Below, piece after piece: positions 7,838-16,255 of a stretch of DNA of 64,000 nucleotides. Location of the stretch: assembly GCF_013387495.1 (NCBI RefSeq), contig NZ_JABZEE010000001.1, positions 186,001 through 250,000 on the forward strand, read 5' to 3'. The stretch is from Streptomyces sp. PKU-EA00015. Lineage in GTDB: Bacteria > Actinomycetota > Actinomycetes > Streptomycetales > Streptomycetaceae. The translations under genes were made by a program, and so were the position numbers. The stretch's first letter is position 1. Each line of letters starts with the position of its first letter. A model generated the notes under the pieces. It worked only from the letters and a program-made list of their open reading frames with translations, did no database searches and was not told the origin of the DNA.

Positions 7838-9138
7838 AGGGCCAGTATCGGAGGCTCCACGGTCCCCGGCTGGCGGAAATCGGACATGACGCTGATGCGG
7901 ACCTCGCCGCCGTCCCGGTCCACGCCGCCGAGCCAGTCCGGCCACAGGTGGACCGCCCGGTCGGGTACGGCGGTGCCCGGCAGGGGCTGCCGGTGCAGCA
8001 GCCGGCCGTCCTGTTCCACGACGAGGACCGCGTGCGGCAGCCGTTCCGCCGTGCGCAGCAGGAAGCGGCCGTGCGGAGGCGGAGGGCCGGCGGCGGTGAC
8101 GACGTTCGGGGTGATCCGCAGCAGCGGCGGCTCGCACCGGACGGGCAGGCCCTCACCGGGCCAGGGTGAGCCGCCGAGGTGGCACAGGACGGCCGCGGCG
8201 GCATGCCGTCCCTCGTCGGCGGCCGTGGCGGCGGGCTCGGTCCCGCGCAGCAGGTTGCCCGCGGCGAAGACGCCGGGCCGGGCCGTGCGCAGGGCGGTGT
8301 CGACGGCCGGGCCACGGGTGGCGGGATCGAGCGGTACGCCGCCGTGCCTGGCCAGTTCGTGGTCGGGGATCCAGTCGCCGGTGAAGACCACCGTGTCGCA
8401 GGCGATCAGACGCAGGTCGCCGTCCGGGCCGAGCAGCCGTACGCCGGTGAGCCGGCCGCGTCCGGTCAGTTCGGCGACCGTGGTGCCGGTCAGCACCGGG
8501 ACGCGATGGCGCGGCGACTGCAGCGGGCCGTGCGCCCGGTCGGTGACGAGCGCGACGACCTCGGCGCCCCTCCCGCGCAGGGTGCGGACGGCCGTGAGCG
8601 CGACGGGCTCGGAGCCGACGACGACGGCGCGGCCGCCGGCGCATCGCCCGAACCGGGGCGCGGACCGCAGGAGTTCGCCGGTGGTGAGCACGCCGTCCGG
8701 CCGGGTGCCGGGGACGAGGCGGGCGCTGCGGGGACGTTCGCGGGCGCCGGTGGCGAGGACGACGGCTCGCGCGGTGACCCGTTCCAGTCCCGCGGGGGTG
8801 GTGAGGTCGAGGGTGAGCGGCCCGGCCCAGTCGGTGACGGTGGCCGAGGTTCGCAGGACGGCTCCGGCCGCTGTGGCGGCGTCGACGAGCCCGCGGGAGC
8901 AGGAGGGGCCGTCGAGGGGGCGGTGGCGGGGGCCGAAGCCCCGTTGGGGTGAGTGGCGGGGACTGCCGCCGGGCTCCTGTTCGCGTTCGACGGCTTCGAC
9001 CCGGCCCGCGCCGCGGGCGGCGAGCCGGGCGGCCGCGGCGAGTCCCGCCGGGCCGGTGCCGACGACGAGCACGTCGACGGCGCGTTCCCGGCGCGGCTGC
9101 GGGCCGACCGCATCACCGCAGAGGTCACGGCGGCTCAT
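7834..9138 (-). CDS. FAD/NAD(P)-dependent oxidoreductase (partner of GlpA-like dehydrogenase)
   Basis: 434 residues. The FAD-binding GxGxxG is near the N-terminus (VLVVGTGPAGLAAAARLA), the GG-x3-H region is GGSPRHSPQRGFG, the ATG motif is VLATGARERPRS, and a second dinucleotide-binding fold is AVVVGSEPVALTAVRTL with the typical GD/AAGN region (PGVFAAGNLLRGTEP). There is no redox-active CxxC pair, so it is not a thioredoxin or lipoamide reductase. It resembles the A/B-type subunits that accompany GlpA-like and opine or HCN oxidases (HcnB/OoxA type). It is likely the electron-accepting partner of the upstream BFD-containing dehydrogenase. The start site is unusual: ATGAGCCG(A/C)CGTGACC occurs twice, 35 bp apart, with the first copy opening a 12-codon reading frame. 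Confidence 0.88.
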   Translation of the reverse strand: MSRRDLCGDAVGPQPRRERAVDVLVVGTGPAGLAAAARLAARGAGRVEAVEREQEPGGSPRHSPQRGFGPRHRPLDGPSCSRGLVDAATAAGAVLRTSATVTDWAGPLTLDLTTPAGLERVTARAVVLATGARERPRSARLVPGTRPDGVLTTGELLRSAPRFGRCAGGRAVVVGSEPVALTAVRTLRGRGAEVVALVTDRAHGPLQSPRHRVPVLTGTTVAELTGRGRLTGVRLLGPDGDLRLIACDTVVFTGDWIPDHELARHGGVPLDPATRGPAVDTALRTARPGVFAAGNLLRGTEPAATAADEGRHAAAAVLCHLGGSPWPGEGLPVRCEPPLLRITPNVVTAAGPPPPHGRFLLRTAERLPHAVLVVEQDGRLLHRQPLPGTAVPDRAVHLWPDWLGGVDRDGGEVRISVMSDFRQPGTVEPPILAL

Positions 9139-9173
9139 CGGGCGCCCCCGCCCCGGGGGTCACGTCGGCTCAT
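9135..9173 (-). other. 12-codon mini-ORF and duplicated start region between two operon genes
   Basis: The ATG at 9173 overlaps the stop of the GlpA-like gene (ATGA) and reads MSRRDPRGGGAR-stop. Its TGA overlaps the ATG of the oxidoreductase (ATGA). The sequence around both ATGs is a near-perfect 18-bp direct repeat (one mismatch) 35 bp apart. The mini-ORF therefore bridges the two genes by re-initiation and probably arose by a tandem duplication of the junction. Confidence 0.5.
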
Positions 9174-10594
9174 CGTGCGTCTCCGCCCGCCGGCTCCCCG
9201 GCGCGGTGGGCGTCGAAGAGGTCGCGGACGGCGGCGCCGCAGAAGAACCCCTGGCAGCGGCCGCCGCGGGCACGCGTGCGGCGCCGCAGACCGTCGAGTG
9301 ATGCGGGGGGCAGCGTGCCGGTGAGGGCGTCGCGGATCTCGCCGCGGGTGACGCGCTCGCAGTGGCAGACGATCGTGCCGTACTCGGGATCGGCGGCGAT
9401 CAGGTCGGCCCGCTGGTACGGGCGCGCGAACGCCTCGCCGATGTTGGGCATGCGCACGGGCTCCAGGGGCCCGGCGGGCCCGGGGTCGAGTCCCGCGTCG
9501 CGGAGCAGCCCCACGACGTACGCGGCGATGGCCATCGAGGCGGTCAGCCCGGTGGAGCGGATGCCGCCGACGGTGAGGTACCGCTGCGCGGGACGGGAGC
9601 GGATGCGGTAGTCCTCGTGCCCGGTGGCGGCGCGCAGTCCGGCATAGACGGCGGTGACCTCCTCGTCGATCAGGTCGGGCAGGATGTGCCGGCCCTTCTC
9701 TCGGAGGAGTTCGATTCCCTGCGCCGTGGACCCGGTCGCCCGCTTGTCGTCCAGGTCCTCGGCGGTGGGTCCGAGCAGCACGTTGCCGTACACCGTCGGC
9801 GCGACGAGCACGCCTTTGCCGAGCGCCGTCGGCACGGGCAGCAGGATGTGGCGGACGAGGGGGCGGGCGAGTTTGTCGTACACGATCAGCTGGCCGCGGC
9901 GCGGGGTGACGGTGAAGTCGTCGTGGCCGAGCAGGCGGTCGATCTCGTCCGCGTGGAGGCCGGCCGCGTTGACGAGGTAGCGGGTGCGCAACAGGCCGCG
10001 GTCGGTGGACAGTTCGTGGACTGCTCCCCAGGTGACGGACTGGACCCGGCAGTTGAGGTGGAGAGCGACTCCGGCGTGTACGGCCTGGGTGGCGTAGGCG
10101 AGCGTCGTGGTCCAGGGGCAGATCACCGACTCGCCGGGGACCTCCAGGGAGCCGAGCGCGCCGGGACCGAGGCGCGGTTCGCGGCGGTAGGTCTCGGCCG
10201 CATTCAGCAGGCGGGTGTCGTGGCAGCCGTTGCGTACGGCCTTGTCGGCGAGCCGGGGCAGGGCGGTGAGCTGCTCCTCGTCCCAGGCCACGAGGAGCGC
10301 GCCGACGGGTTCGACGGGGATGCCGCTCTCGGCGGCGTAGGCGGCCAGGCGGCGCTGTCCCTCGCGTACGAGCCGGGCCTCCAGGGAACCGGGGACGGCG
10401 TCGAAACCGGTGTGGAGGATGGCGGTGTTGGCCTTGGACGTGCCGTTGCCCACGTCGTCGCTCGCGTCGACGATCGCGGTGCGCAGCCGGTACCGGGCCA
10501 GTTCACGGGCGACGGCGGCGCCGACGACACCGGCGCCCACGACGACGACGTCGTGCAGTCCGCCGGGCAGCTCGCCGCTGGTCGTGACGGTCAT
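9170..10594 (-). CDS. glpA: GlpA-like FAD-dependent glycerol-3-phosphate dehydrogenase with [2Fe-2S] BFD domain
   Basis: 474 residues. FAD-binding DAO fold at the N-terminus (VVVVGAGVVGAAVARELAR), with the GTSKANTAILHTGFD substrate-loop motif of GlpA/GlpD proteins and RRGQLIVYDK in the middle. The family signature GGIRSTGLTASMAIAAYV follows, then a C-terminal BFD-like iron-sulfur domain with cysteines C-x-C (IVCHCERVTRGEI) and C-x4-C (GRCQGFFC). It should oxidise sn-glycerol-3-phosphate (or a related polyol phosphate) and pass electrons via the Fe-S centre to a partner flavoprotein. ATG overlaps the stop of the kinase gene as ATGA, so kinase, dehydrogenase, oxidoreductase and AlkA are all coupled. 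Confidence 0.9.
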   Translation of the reverse strand: MTVTTSGELPGGLHDVVVVGAGVVGAAVARELARYRLRTAIVDASDDVGNGTSKANTAILHTGFDAVPGSLEARLVREGQRRLAAYAAESGIPVEPVGALLVAWDEEQLTALPRLADKAVRNGCHDTRLLNAAETYRREPRLGPGALGSLEVPGESVICPWTTTLAYATQAVHAGVALHLNCRVQSVTWGAVHELSTDRGLLRTRYLVNAAGLHADEIDRLLGHDDFTVTPRRGQLIVYDKLARPLVRHILLPVPTALGKGVLVAPTVYGNVLLGPTAEDLDDKRATGSTAQGIELLREKGRHILPDLIDEEVTAVYAGLRAATGHEDYRIRSRPAQRYLTVGGIRSTGLTASMAIAAYVVGLLRDAGLDPGPAGPLEPVRMPNIGEAFARPYQRADLIAADPEYGTIVCHCERVTRGEIRDALTGTLPPASLDGLRRRTRARGGRCQGFFCGAAVRDLFDAHRAGEPAGGDAR

Positions 10595-12051
10595 ACGGCG
10601 GGTGCCGTCGCGGACGAGCGCTCCAGCAGGACGTCCACCTCGGCGCGGAAGCGCGCGAGCCGCTCGGCGGCCTGGTCGGCGCCGATCCGCGGCTCGTAGA
10701 CGGCGGACGGCGCCCACTGCGGGACGGTCTGCTCCGGTGACAGTGCCGGGTCCGTGCCGAGCCGGGCCACGGCGCCGACGCCGAGCGCGGTCGCGTCGGG
10801 CAACGCCGAGACTTCCACGGGCAGTTGGAGCAGGTCGGCCTGGGTCTGCATGAGCAGCGCGGAGCGGGTGAGCCCGCCGTCCACGCGCAGCGAGGTGAGG
10901 GGGGTGCCGAGGTCGGCGGCCACGGCGTCGGTGAGCCCGGTCACCTGGGCGGCGATGCCCTCGCACAGGGCGCGGACGAGGTGCCCGGGTCCGGTGTCCA
11001 GACCCAGTCCGGTGACCGAGCCGCGCACATCGCCGCGCCACCAGGGGGCCGCGAGCCCGGCGAGCGCGGGGACGAAGGTGACGCCGCCGCTGTCGGGGAC
11101 GGCGGAGCCGACGGCGTCGAGGTCGGCCGCGCCGGAGATGACGCCGAGGCCGGTGAGCCAGCGCACGGCGGACGCGGCCGTGTACACCTGGCCGTCGAGG
11201 CAGTAACTGGTGTTCCCGCCGAGCCGCCAGGCGACGCAGCTGACGAGACCGGTCGTGGCACGGCGGGGTGTCGGTCCGGTCTGCGCCAGCAGGAACGCGC
11301 CCGTGCCGTAGGTGCACTTGGCGGTGCCTGCTTCGGTGACGCTCTGGGCGAGCAGCGCGGCCTGCTGGTCGACGAGCAGGCCGGTGAGGGCGATGCCGGG
11401 GCCGAACGCGGTTGTGACGCCGACCGGTCCGTCGGCGTCGACGACGTCGGGGAGGCGCTCGCCCGTGAGACCGAAGAGGTCGAGGGCTCGCGGCGACCAG
11501 TCGGTGGTGTCGAGGTCGAGGAGCTGGGTCCGGCCCGCGGTGGCCGCGTCGGTGACGAACGCTCCGGTGAGCCGGTGCACGAGCCATGAGTCGCTGGTCG
11601 TGACAACGCCGTCACGGGTGAGCTCGCGGCGGATCCACGCCATCTTCGGGGCGGCGAAGTACGGGTCGAGCGGCAGTCCGGTCAGCTGGGTCAACTCGTT
11701 CGCGTGGGGCGCGAGTTCGTCGCACAGGGGTGCGGCGCGGCGGTCCTGCCAGACGATGGCGTCGGTGAGCGGCTCGCCGCTGGCGGGGTCCCAGGCGAGG
11801 ACGGTCTCGCCCTGGTTCGCGAGGCCGACGGCCATGACCGGTTCGCCCGCGCGGGCGAGCGCCTGGCGACCGGCGTCGACGACGGAGGAGAGCAGCGCGC
11901 GGGGGTCCACCTCGACACGGCCGCCGGGACCGTAGCGAGGCGCGACGGGCGCGAAGCCGCTTCCGATGACGCCCCTCTCGGGGCAGACGACCAGCGCCTT
12001 CGTCCCGGAAGTGCCCTGGTCGACGGCAAGTACAGGGCCTGTCACGGCCAC
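10591..12051 (-). CDS. FGGY-family carbohydrate kinase (glycerol kinase-like)
   Basis: 486 residues from GTG, with GGGAACGGG just upstream. N-terminal ATP-grasping loop LAVDQGTSGTKALV, glycerol-kinase-like QGETVLAWDPASGEPLTDAIVWQD, DQQAALLAQSV, the YGTGAFLLAQTG phosphate loop, and C-terminal LRVDGGLTRSALLMQTQADLL. Together with the downstream GlpA-like gene this indicates phosphorylation of glycerol, or a closely related polyol, before oxidation. It is the promoter-proximal gene of a four-gene operon ending with ada/alkA. Some motifs, such as YFAAPKMAWI replacing YFSATKIRWI, deviate from classical GlpK, so the substrate is not certain. Confidence 0.88.
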   Translation of the reverse strand: MAVTGPVLAVDQGTSGTKALVVCPERGVIGSGFAPVAPRYGPGGRVEVDPRALLSSVVDAGRQALARAGEPVMAVGLANQGETVLAWDPASGEPLTDAIVWQDRRAAPLCDELAPHANELTQLTGLPLDPYFAAPKMAWIRRELTRDGVVTTSDSWLVHRLTGAFVTDAATAGRTQLLDLDTTDWSPRALDLFGLTGERLPDVVDADGPVGVTTAFGPGIALTGLLVDQQAALLAQSVTEAGTAKCTYGTGAFLLAQTGPTPRRATTGLVSCVAWRLGGNTSYCLDGQVYTAASAVRWLTGLGVISGAADLDAVGSAVPDSGGVTFVPALAGLAAPWWRGDVRGSVTGLGLDTGPGHLVRALCEGIAAQVTGLTDAVAADLGTPLTSLRVDGGLTRSALLMQTQADLLQLPVEVSALPDATALGVGAVARLGTDPALSPEQTVPQWAPSAVYEPRIGADQAAERLARFRAEVDVLLERSSATAPAV

Positions 12052-12072
12052 CCCGTTCCCGCTCGAAGAAAC

Positions 12073-12178
12073 CTTGATCCAAATCTTGATCGCTGCCGAC
12101 GAGCGTGGTGCAGACCGGCGTCCGCGTCAAGGCCCGACCGGCCTCCCTTGCCACTGATACATCAAGCAACTCCTTGAT
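12073..12178. promoter_or_regulatory. Repeated CTTGATC/ATCAAG operator region of the kinase operon
   Basis: Two direct copies of CTTGATC lie at 12073 and 12085. An inverted repeat ATCAAG-N6-CTTGAT lies at 12161-12178, followed on the plus strand by a possible promoter (TTGATC 12174, N16, TAAGAT 12196). The four copies of one hexamer upstream of the kinase suggest a dedicated regulator binding here. The 5' region 12180-12546, ahead of the plus-strand gene, is otherwise without a supportable gene. Confidence 0.4.
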
Positions 12179-12546
12179 CTGTTCGAGTGGTTGAGTAAGA
12201 TCGGCGCGTCACGGCAGGCGGAACGGGGGGCCGGCGCAGCTCCCCGTCGGTGTGACATCGCCCATCGGCGTCCGGCCGACCACCGGACGTCTGCCCGCAC
12301 GACGGACGGCCGCTGCGCTGCCGGGCGTCCGGCTCCTCGCCCACGGCGGTCGGCCGCCCCGGACGTGCCCGGTCCCGTGGACGCCGACGCCCGCCGGACG
12401 GACTCGCACGCCTCATCCTCCCCATCTCCCAAGAGGCCCCATGATTTTGAGTTCACCGCCCGAGCGCTGCCACGGACCGAGGGGATCGGAGGGGTCCGGG
12501 CCGTGACTGCCGAGCCCCGCACGGCCCGGCACGGGAGGGCCGGCTG

Positions 12547-13548
12547 ATGACGCAGGACGGCTTCAGGCCGGTGTACCACCCGGCCGGTCACGACGGCGGA
12601 CTCCGGGCCGCCCTCCAGGACCTGCGCACCGGCCGCTGGCTGGCGATGCGGAATCTGCTGGAGGACACGACGGACTGGGCGGTGTGGACGCAGCGGACCC
12701 AGGTGCTGGCCGCGGTCGCCGCCGGATCGGACACGGTCCAGGCATGGCGCTCGGAGGAGCCGGCGAGTCCCGCGGCGGCCGTCATGCACTGCCGTGTGGT
12801 CGTGGAGCGCGCTCTGCGGGCGCACCGCGAGGGGCATCACCGCACCGGCGAACTGTGGCAGGAGGGCTGGGAGGCGTGCCGTGCGGCGGCGCACGCGGCT
12901 CCCCAGGACCCGGTGCCCTGGGTGTGCCTGCTGGCCCTGGCGCAGCTCGACGAGGGGCAGCGGCTGGAGGAGCACCGTGCGGCGCCGCCGGGTCCGATGC
13001 TCTTTGCCGGGCCGTGGGGCCTGCTGGCGCAGGCGGACAAGCGCGATCCGCACAACCGCGAGGCCTACCACCGGATGCTGCAGTTCGTGTACGGCCGACG
13101 GGCCGGCGGGCATCTGTCGGACGCGCTCGACTTCGTCCAGTGGGCGTCGTCATCGGCTCCGCCCGGGTCGGCCGTGAAGGTGCTCCCGCTGTACGTGCGC
13201 GTGGAGCGCTACCGCCGTGAGCACGGCCACGAGAAGGCGCTCGACCTGCACTGGGTGACCGACGACGCGGCGCGTGAGGCGCGGAGCGCGCTGGCCGGAT
13301 GGTTCGACGCGGCGGATCCGGCCCGCCGGTCACTGCTGGACCTCGGCCATCTGGCGCACGCGCTCTGGGGTGCGCAGCAGTTCGCCGACGCGGGCCGGGT
13401 GTTCGAGGCGCTCGGCCCGTACTACACGCCGCCGCCGTGGTCGTACCGCACCCGTGATCCCCAGGACGCCTCGCTGGCCAAGGAGGTGTTCCTGCGCGCC
13501 CGGTCCCGGTGTCTCACCGCGGCCCGGGAGGCGCGCTCCGGTCCCTAG
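12547..13548 (+). CDS. Conserved hypothetical protein, helical-repeat-like
   Basis: 333 residues, ATG with GGGAGGG 9 nt upstream. No signal peptide. The sequence is rich in W, A and L with spaced helices (RAALQDLRTGRWLAMRNLLE; HRMLQFVYGRRAGGHLSDAL), consistent with a TPR-like alpha-solenoid. I recognise the general style from streptomycete genomes but no named domain. It ends 140 bp before the amino-acid permease and could share a transcript with it. Function unknown. Confidence 0.85.
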   Translation: MTQDGFRPVYHPAGHDGGLRAALQDLRTGRWLAMRNLLEDTTDWAVWTQRTQVLAAVAAGSDTVQAWRSEEPASPAAAVMHCRVVVERALRAHREGHHRTGELWQEGWEACRAAAHAAPQDPVPWVCLLALAQLDEGQRLEEHRAAPPGPMLFAGPWGLLAQADKRDPHNREAYHRMLQFVYGRRAGGHLSDALDFVQWASSSAPPGSAVKVLPLYVRVERYRREHGHEKALDLHWVTDDAAREARSALAGWFDAADPARRSLLDLGHLAHALWGAQQFADAGRVFEALGPYYTPPPWSYRTRDPQDASLAKEVFLRARSRCLTAAREARSGP

Positions 13549-13688
13549 GGCCCGCGTCCGCAAGGCGTCGCCCGTCCTTGGCGCGGCGTCCCCGCTCCGG
13601 CCCCCATCCGCTTCGTCCCCGTTCGCTTCCGCCCGTTCGCTCCCGTCCGCGTCCGCTCCCTGCACGCCTTTCCCCGGAGGTGTTTCCG

Positions 13689-15245
13689 TTGTCCCTGTCC
13701 CCGCCGTCCCCGCCGTCACCATCGCCCGCGACGGACCAGCCCGGCTCCGGCCACACCCCGCCCAGGGACGAGGAGGAGCGGCTGCGGGAACTCGGCTACC
13801 AGCCGGTCCTCGCCCGCCGCATGGGCGGCTTCGGCAACTTCGCCATCAGCTTCTCGGTGATCTCCGTCCTGTCGGGCTGCATGACGCTCTACGGCTTCGG
13901 CCTGGGCACCGGCGGCCCCGCGGTGATGCTCTGGGGCTGGGCGGGCGTCGGTCTCTTCGTGCTGTGCGTCGGCATGGCGCTGGCCGAGGTGACGAGCGCG
14001 TACCCGACTTCGGGCGCGCTGTACTACATGGCGGACCGGCTCGGCGGCCGCAAGTGGGGCTGGTACACGGGCTGGCTGAACCTGCTCGGCCTGCTGGGCG
14101 CGATAGCCGGCATCGACTACGGCTGCGCCCTGTTCACGGGCGCCTTCCTCAATCTGCAGTGGGGCTTCGAGCCGACACCCGGATCCACGATGCTCATCTT
14201 CCTGTGCATCCTGCTGCTGCACGCGACGCTGAACCTGTTCGGCGTGCGCCTGGTGAGCCTGCTCAACTCCATCAGCGTGTGGTGGCACCTGGCCGGTGTC
14301 GCCCTGATCGTCGGCACGCTGGCGATCGTCCCGTCCGACCACCAGTCGCCCGAGTTCGTCTTCGGCGAGTTCGTGAACGACACCGGCTGGGACAACCCGC
14401 TCTACGTGGCCGCGATCGGTCTGCTGCTGGCGCAGTACACGTTCTCCGGCTACGACGCCTCCGCGCATCTGTCGGAGGAGACGTCGAACGCCTCGGTCAG
14501 CGCGGCCAAGGGCATCGTCCGTTCCATCTGGGTGTCGTGGATCGCGGGCTTCGCGCTGCTCGCCGGCCTGACCTTCGCCATCCAGGACTACGCGGGCACG
14601 CAGGAGACCGCGACCGGCGTGCCGCCGGCGCAGATCCTGATCGACGCGCTCGGCAGCGGCGCCGCGTCCGCCCTGCTGCTCGTGGTGATCGTCGCGCAGC
14701 TGTTCTGCGGCAACGCGGAGGTGGCGGCGGCGAGCCGCATGGTGTTCGCGTTCAGCAGGGACAACGCCCTGCCGGGCTCGGCACTGTGGCGCAAGGTCAG
14801 CAGCCGTTCGCAGACGCCGGTGCCCGCGGTGTGGCTGTCCGTGGGCTTCGCCTGCGTGCTGGCGCTGCCGTCGCTGTACTCGGCGACCGCGTACGGCGCG
14901 GTCACGGCGATCAACGTCATCGGCATCACCCCGGCGTACGCGATCCCGGTCTATCTGCGGCTGCGGGCGGGTGACCGCTTCCGGCCGGGGCCGTGGAGCC
15001 TGGGCCGCTGGAGCAGGCCGATCGGCTGGGTCGCCGTCGTGTGGGTGGCGTGTGTGACGGTCCTGTTCTGCCTGCCGCAGTCGAGCCCGGTGACGGCCGA
15101 CTCGATGAACTACGCCTCGATCGCGCTGGTGGCCGTGCTGGTCCTGGCCACCGTGTGGTGGTTCGTCGCGCGGCGCACGTACAGCACGCCCGCCGCGTAC
15201 GGGAACGCCCGCGAGCAGGCGGAGATCGCGGAGAACATCGTCTGA
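13689..15245 (+). CDS. APC-superfamily amino-acid permease
   Basis: 518 residues with 12 predicted TM segments. The TTG start is chosen because GGAGGTG sits 6 nt upstream; the frame is open further 5' but that stretch is a low-complexity Arg/Pro/Ser run. Conserved APC features are FAISFSVISVLSGCMTLYGFGLGTGGP in TM1 (the unwound GxG region), TSGALYYMADRLGGRKWGW in loop 2-3, and FSGYDASAHLSEET in TM6. The motif set resembles the bacterial GABA/choline/ethanolamine-type permeases of the APC family. Substrate unknown; the import is probably proton- or sodium-coupled. Confidence 0.9.
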   Translation: MSLSPPSPPSPSPATDQPGSGHTPPRDEEERLRELGYQPVLARRMGGFGNFAISFSVISVLSGCMTLYGFGLGTGGPAVMLWGWAGVGLFVLCVGMALAEVTSAYPTSGALYYMADRLGGRKWGWYTGWLNLLGLLGAIAGIDYGCALFTGAFLNLQWGFEPTPGSTMLIFLCILLLHATLNLFGVRLVSLLNSISVWWHLAGVALIVGTLAIVPSDHQSPEFVFGEFVNDTGWDNPLYVAAIGLLLAQYTFSGYDASAHLSEETSNASVSAAKGIVRSIWVSWIAGFALLAGLTFAIQDYAGTQETATGVPPAQILIDALGSGAASALLLVVIVAQLFCGNAEVAAASRMVFAFSRDNALPGSALWRKVSSRSQTPVPAVWLSVGFACVLALPSLYSATAYGAVTAINVIGITPAYAIPVYLRLRAGDRFRPGPWSLGRWSRPIGWVAVVWVACVTVLFCLPQSSPVTADSMNYASIALVAVLVLATVWWFVARRTYSTPAAYGNAREQAEIAENIV

Positions 15246-15281
15246 CGTTCCGCTGACCACGTGCACCGGAATGACCGGCGT

Positions 15282-15316
15282 GGCAACGGTGTTGGGGCAC
15301 AAGGAGCTCCGTTGCC
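15282..15316 (+). terminator. Possible terminator hairpin after the permease
   Basis: Inverted repeat GGCAACGG / CCGTTGCC (8 bp perfect) with a 19-nt loop, 37 bp after the permease stop. There is no T-run, and the loop is long. Confidence 0.3.
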
Positions 15317-15364
15317 GGAGTCCTACGTCCTGCGTGCTGTGCCTACCGAAGGAGTGAGTGTGTC

Positions 15365-15796
15365 GTGGCCCTCTCCCGTGACGAGCGTGAGCAGTTCCTC
15401 GCCGAGCCCCATATCGCCGCGCTCGCGGTCGAGTCGGGCGACAACGGCGGGCGGGCGCCGCTCACGGTGCCCATCTGGTACCAGTACGCCCCGGGCGGCG
15501 ACGTATGGATCATGACGGGCCGCGACTCCCGCAAGGGGCAGCTGATCGCGGAGGCGGGGCGGTTCAGCCTCATGGTCGACCGCGTGGAACCCACCATCCG
15601 GTACGTATCGGTCGAAGGCCCTGTCATCGACACCGTGCCGGCCACGCGGGAGCAGCTGGTGGAGATCTCCGCCCGCTACCTTCCGGCCGAGAAGGTCGAG
15701 GGTTACGTCGACTTCGCCTGGAAGAACCACGGTGATCAGGTGGTCGTCCATATGCGGCCGCAGCGCTGGCTGAGCTCGGACCTCGGTGAGGTCTGA
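15365..15796 (+). CDS. PPOX-class (pyridoxamine 5'-phosphate oxidase-like) flavin/F420-binding protein
   Basis: 143 residues, GTG start with GAAGGAG upstream. The split-barrel fold is recognisable from RDEREQFLAEPHIAALAV, PLTVPIWYQYAPGGDVWIMT, the KGQLIAEAGRFSLMVD helix, and the C-terminal VVVHMRPQRWLSSDL. Small single-domain members bind FMN, F420 or heme; the sequence does not settle which. Monocistronic, followed by a terminator. Confidence 0.85.
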   Translation: MALSRDEREQFLAEPHIAALAVESGDNGGRAPLTVPIWYQYAPGGDVWIMTGRDSRKGQLIAEAGRFSLMVDRVEPTIRYVSVEGPVIDTVPATREQLVEISARYLPAEKVEGYVDFAWKNHGDQVVVHMRPQRWLSSDLGEV

Positions 15797-15874
15797 GCCG
15801 GCCTCCCGACCGACGACGTCGCCGGGGTGGAGGTGAGGAGCCGACGCTCGTCGGCTCGGGCAGGGCAGGAAAGG

Positions 15875-15912
15875 GCGAGCCGTCCGTCGGCCACAGGCCG
15901 CGGGCGGCTCGC
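15875..15912 (+). terminator. Rho-independent-type terminator
   Basis: GCGAGCCG paired with CGGCTCGC, extendable by imperfect pairs, followed by TGTTT. It lies 79 bp after the PPOX gene. Confidence 0.5.
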
Positions 15913-16167
15913 TGTTTCCCTGGGAGTTTCGCGCCCTTGACGCCTCGTCCCCCTCCCTCCCTCTCGGGAGCGGCGAGGGGGACAAGGGTTTTCCCCGTAT
16001 CGCGTTCACCTCAGCTTTTCCTACTGTCTGCCGCACCGGCAGATCCCGCCCCCTGACTCGCGAGCTCCACGCCTCGCCTGTCAGGTGCATGCAGATCGGG
16101 CTCTGCCGGTGCGGCCCCGAAGAGGGGGGCCGTTGTGCCGGCGGCGGCGCGCGGGCTACCCGGCCCG

Positions 16168-16210
16168 GGGAACCGCGGGGAGCAACCCCCACACTGCGAC
16201 CGCGGTTCCC
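16168..16210 (+). promoter_or_regulatory. 5'-leader stem-loop upstream of the subtilisin gene
   Basis: Perfect 11-bp inverted repeat GGGAACCGCGG / CCGCGGTTCCC around a 21-nt loop, 45 bp upstream of the TTG start and just before its GAGAGGA site. It could be an RNA structure controlling translation or a terminator/attenuator. I could not match it to a known riboswitch. Confidence 0.4.
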
Positions 16211-16255
16211 GCGCCGCCCGCTCGGCGAAAGAAACCGTCATTCGAGAGGAACACC

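Noticed and set aside
6236..9301. 1021-codon plus-strand frame opposite the alkA and oxidoreductase genes
   Set aside because: Antisense shadow; no domain, and it spans two convincing genes with proper starts and overlaps.
12127..13113. 328-codon minus-strand frame upstream of the kinase operon
   Set aside because: Overlaps the plus-strand hypothetical gene, which has a good SD and normal codon bias; no motifs in the minus-strand frame.
16085..16255. Cyclic-di-AMP (ydaO-type) riboswitch upstream of the protease
   Set aside because: The conserved ydaO core strings I know from Streptomyces rpf leaders are absent; only a simple stem-loop is supported.
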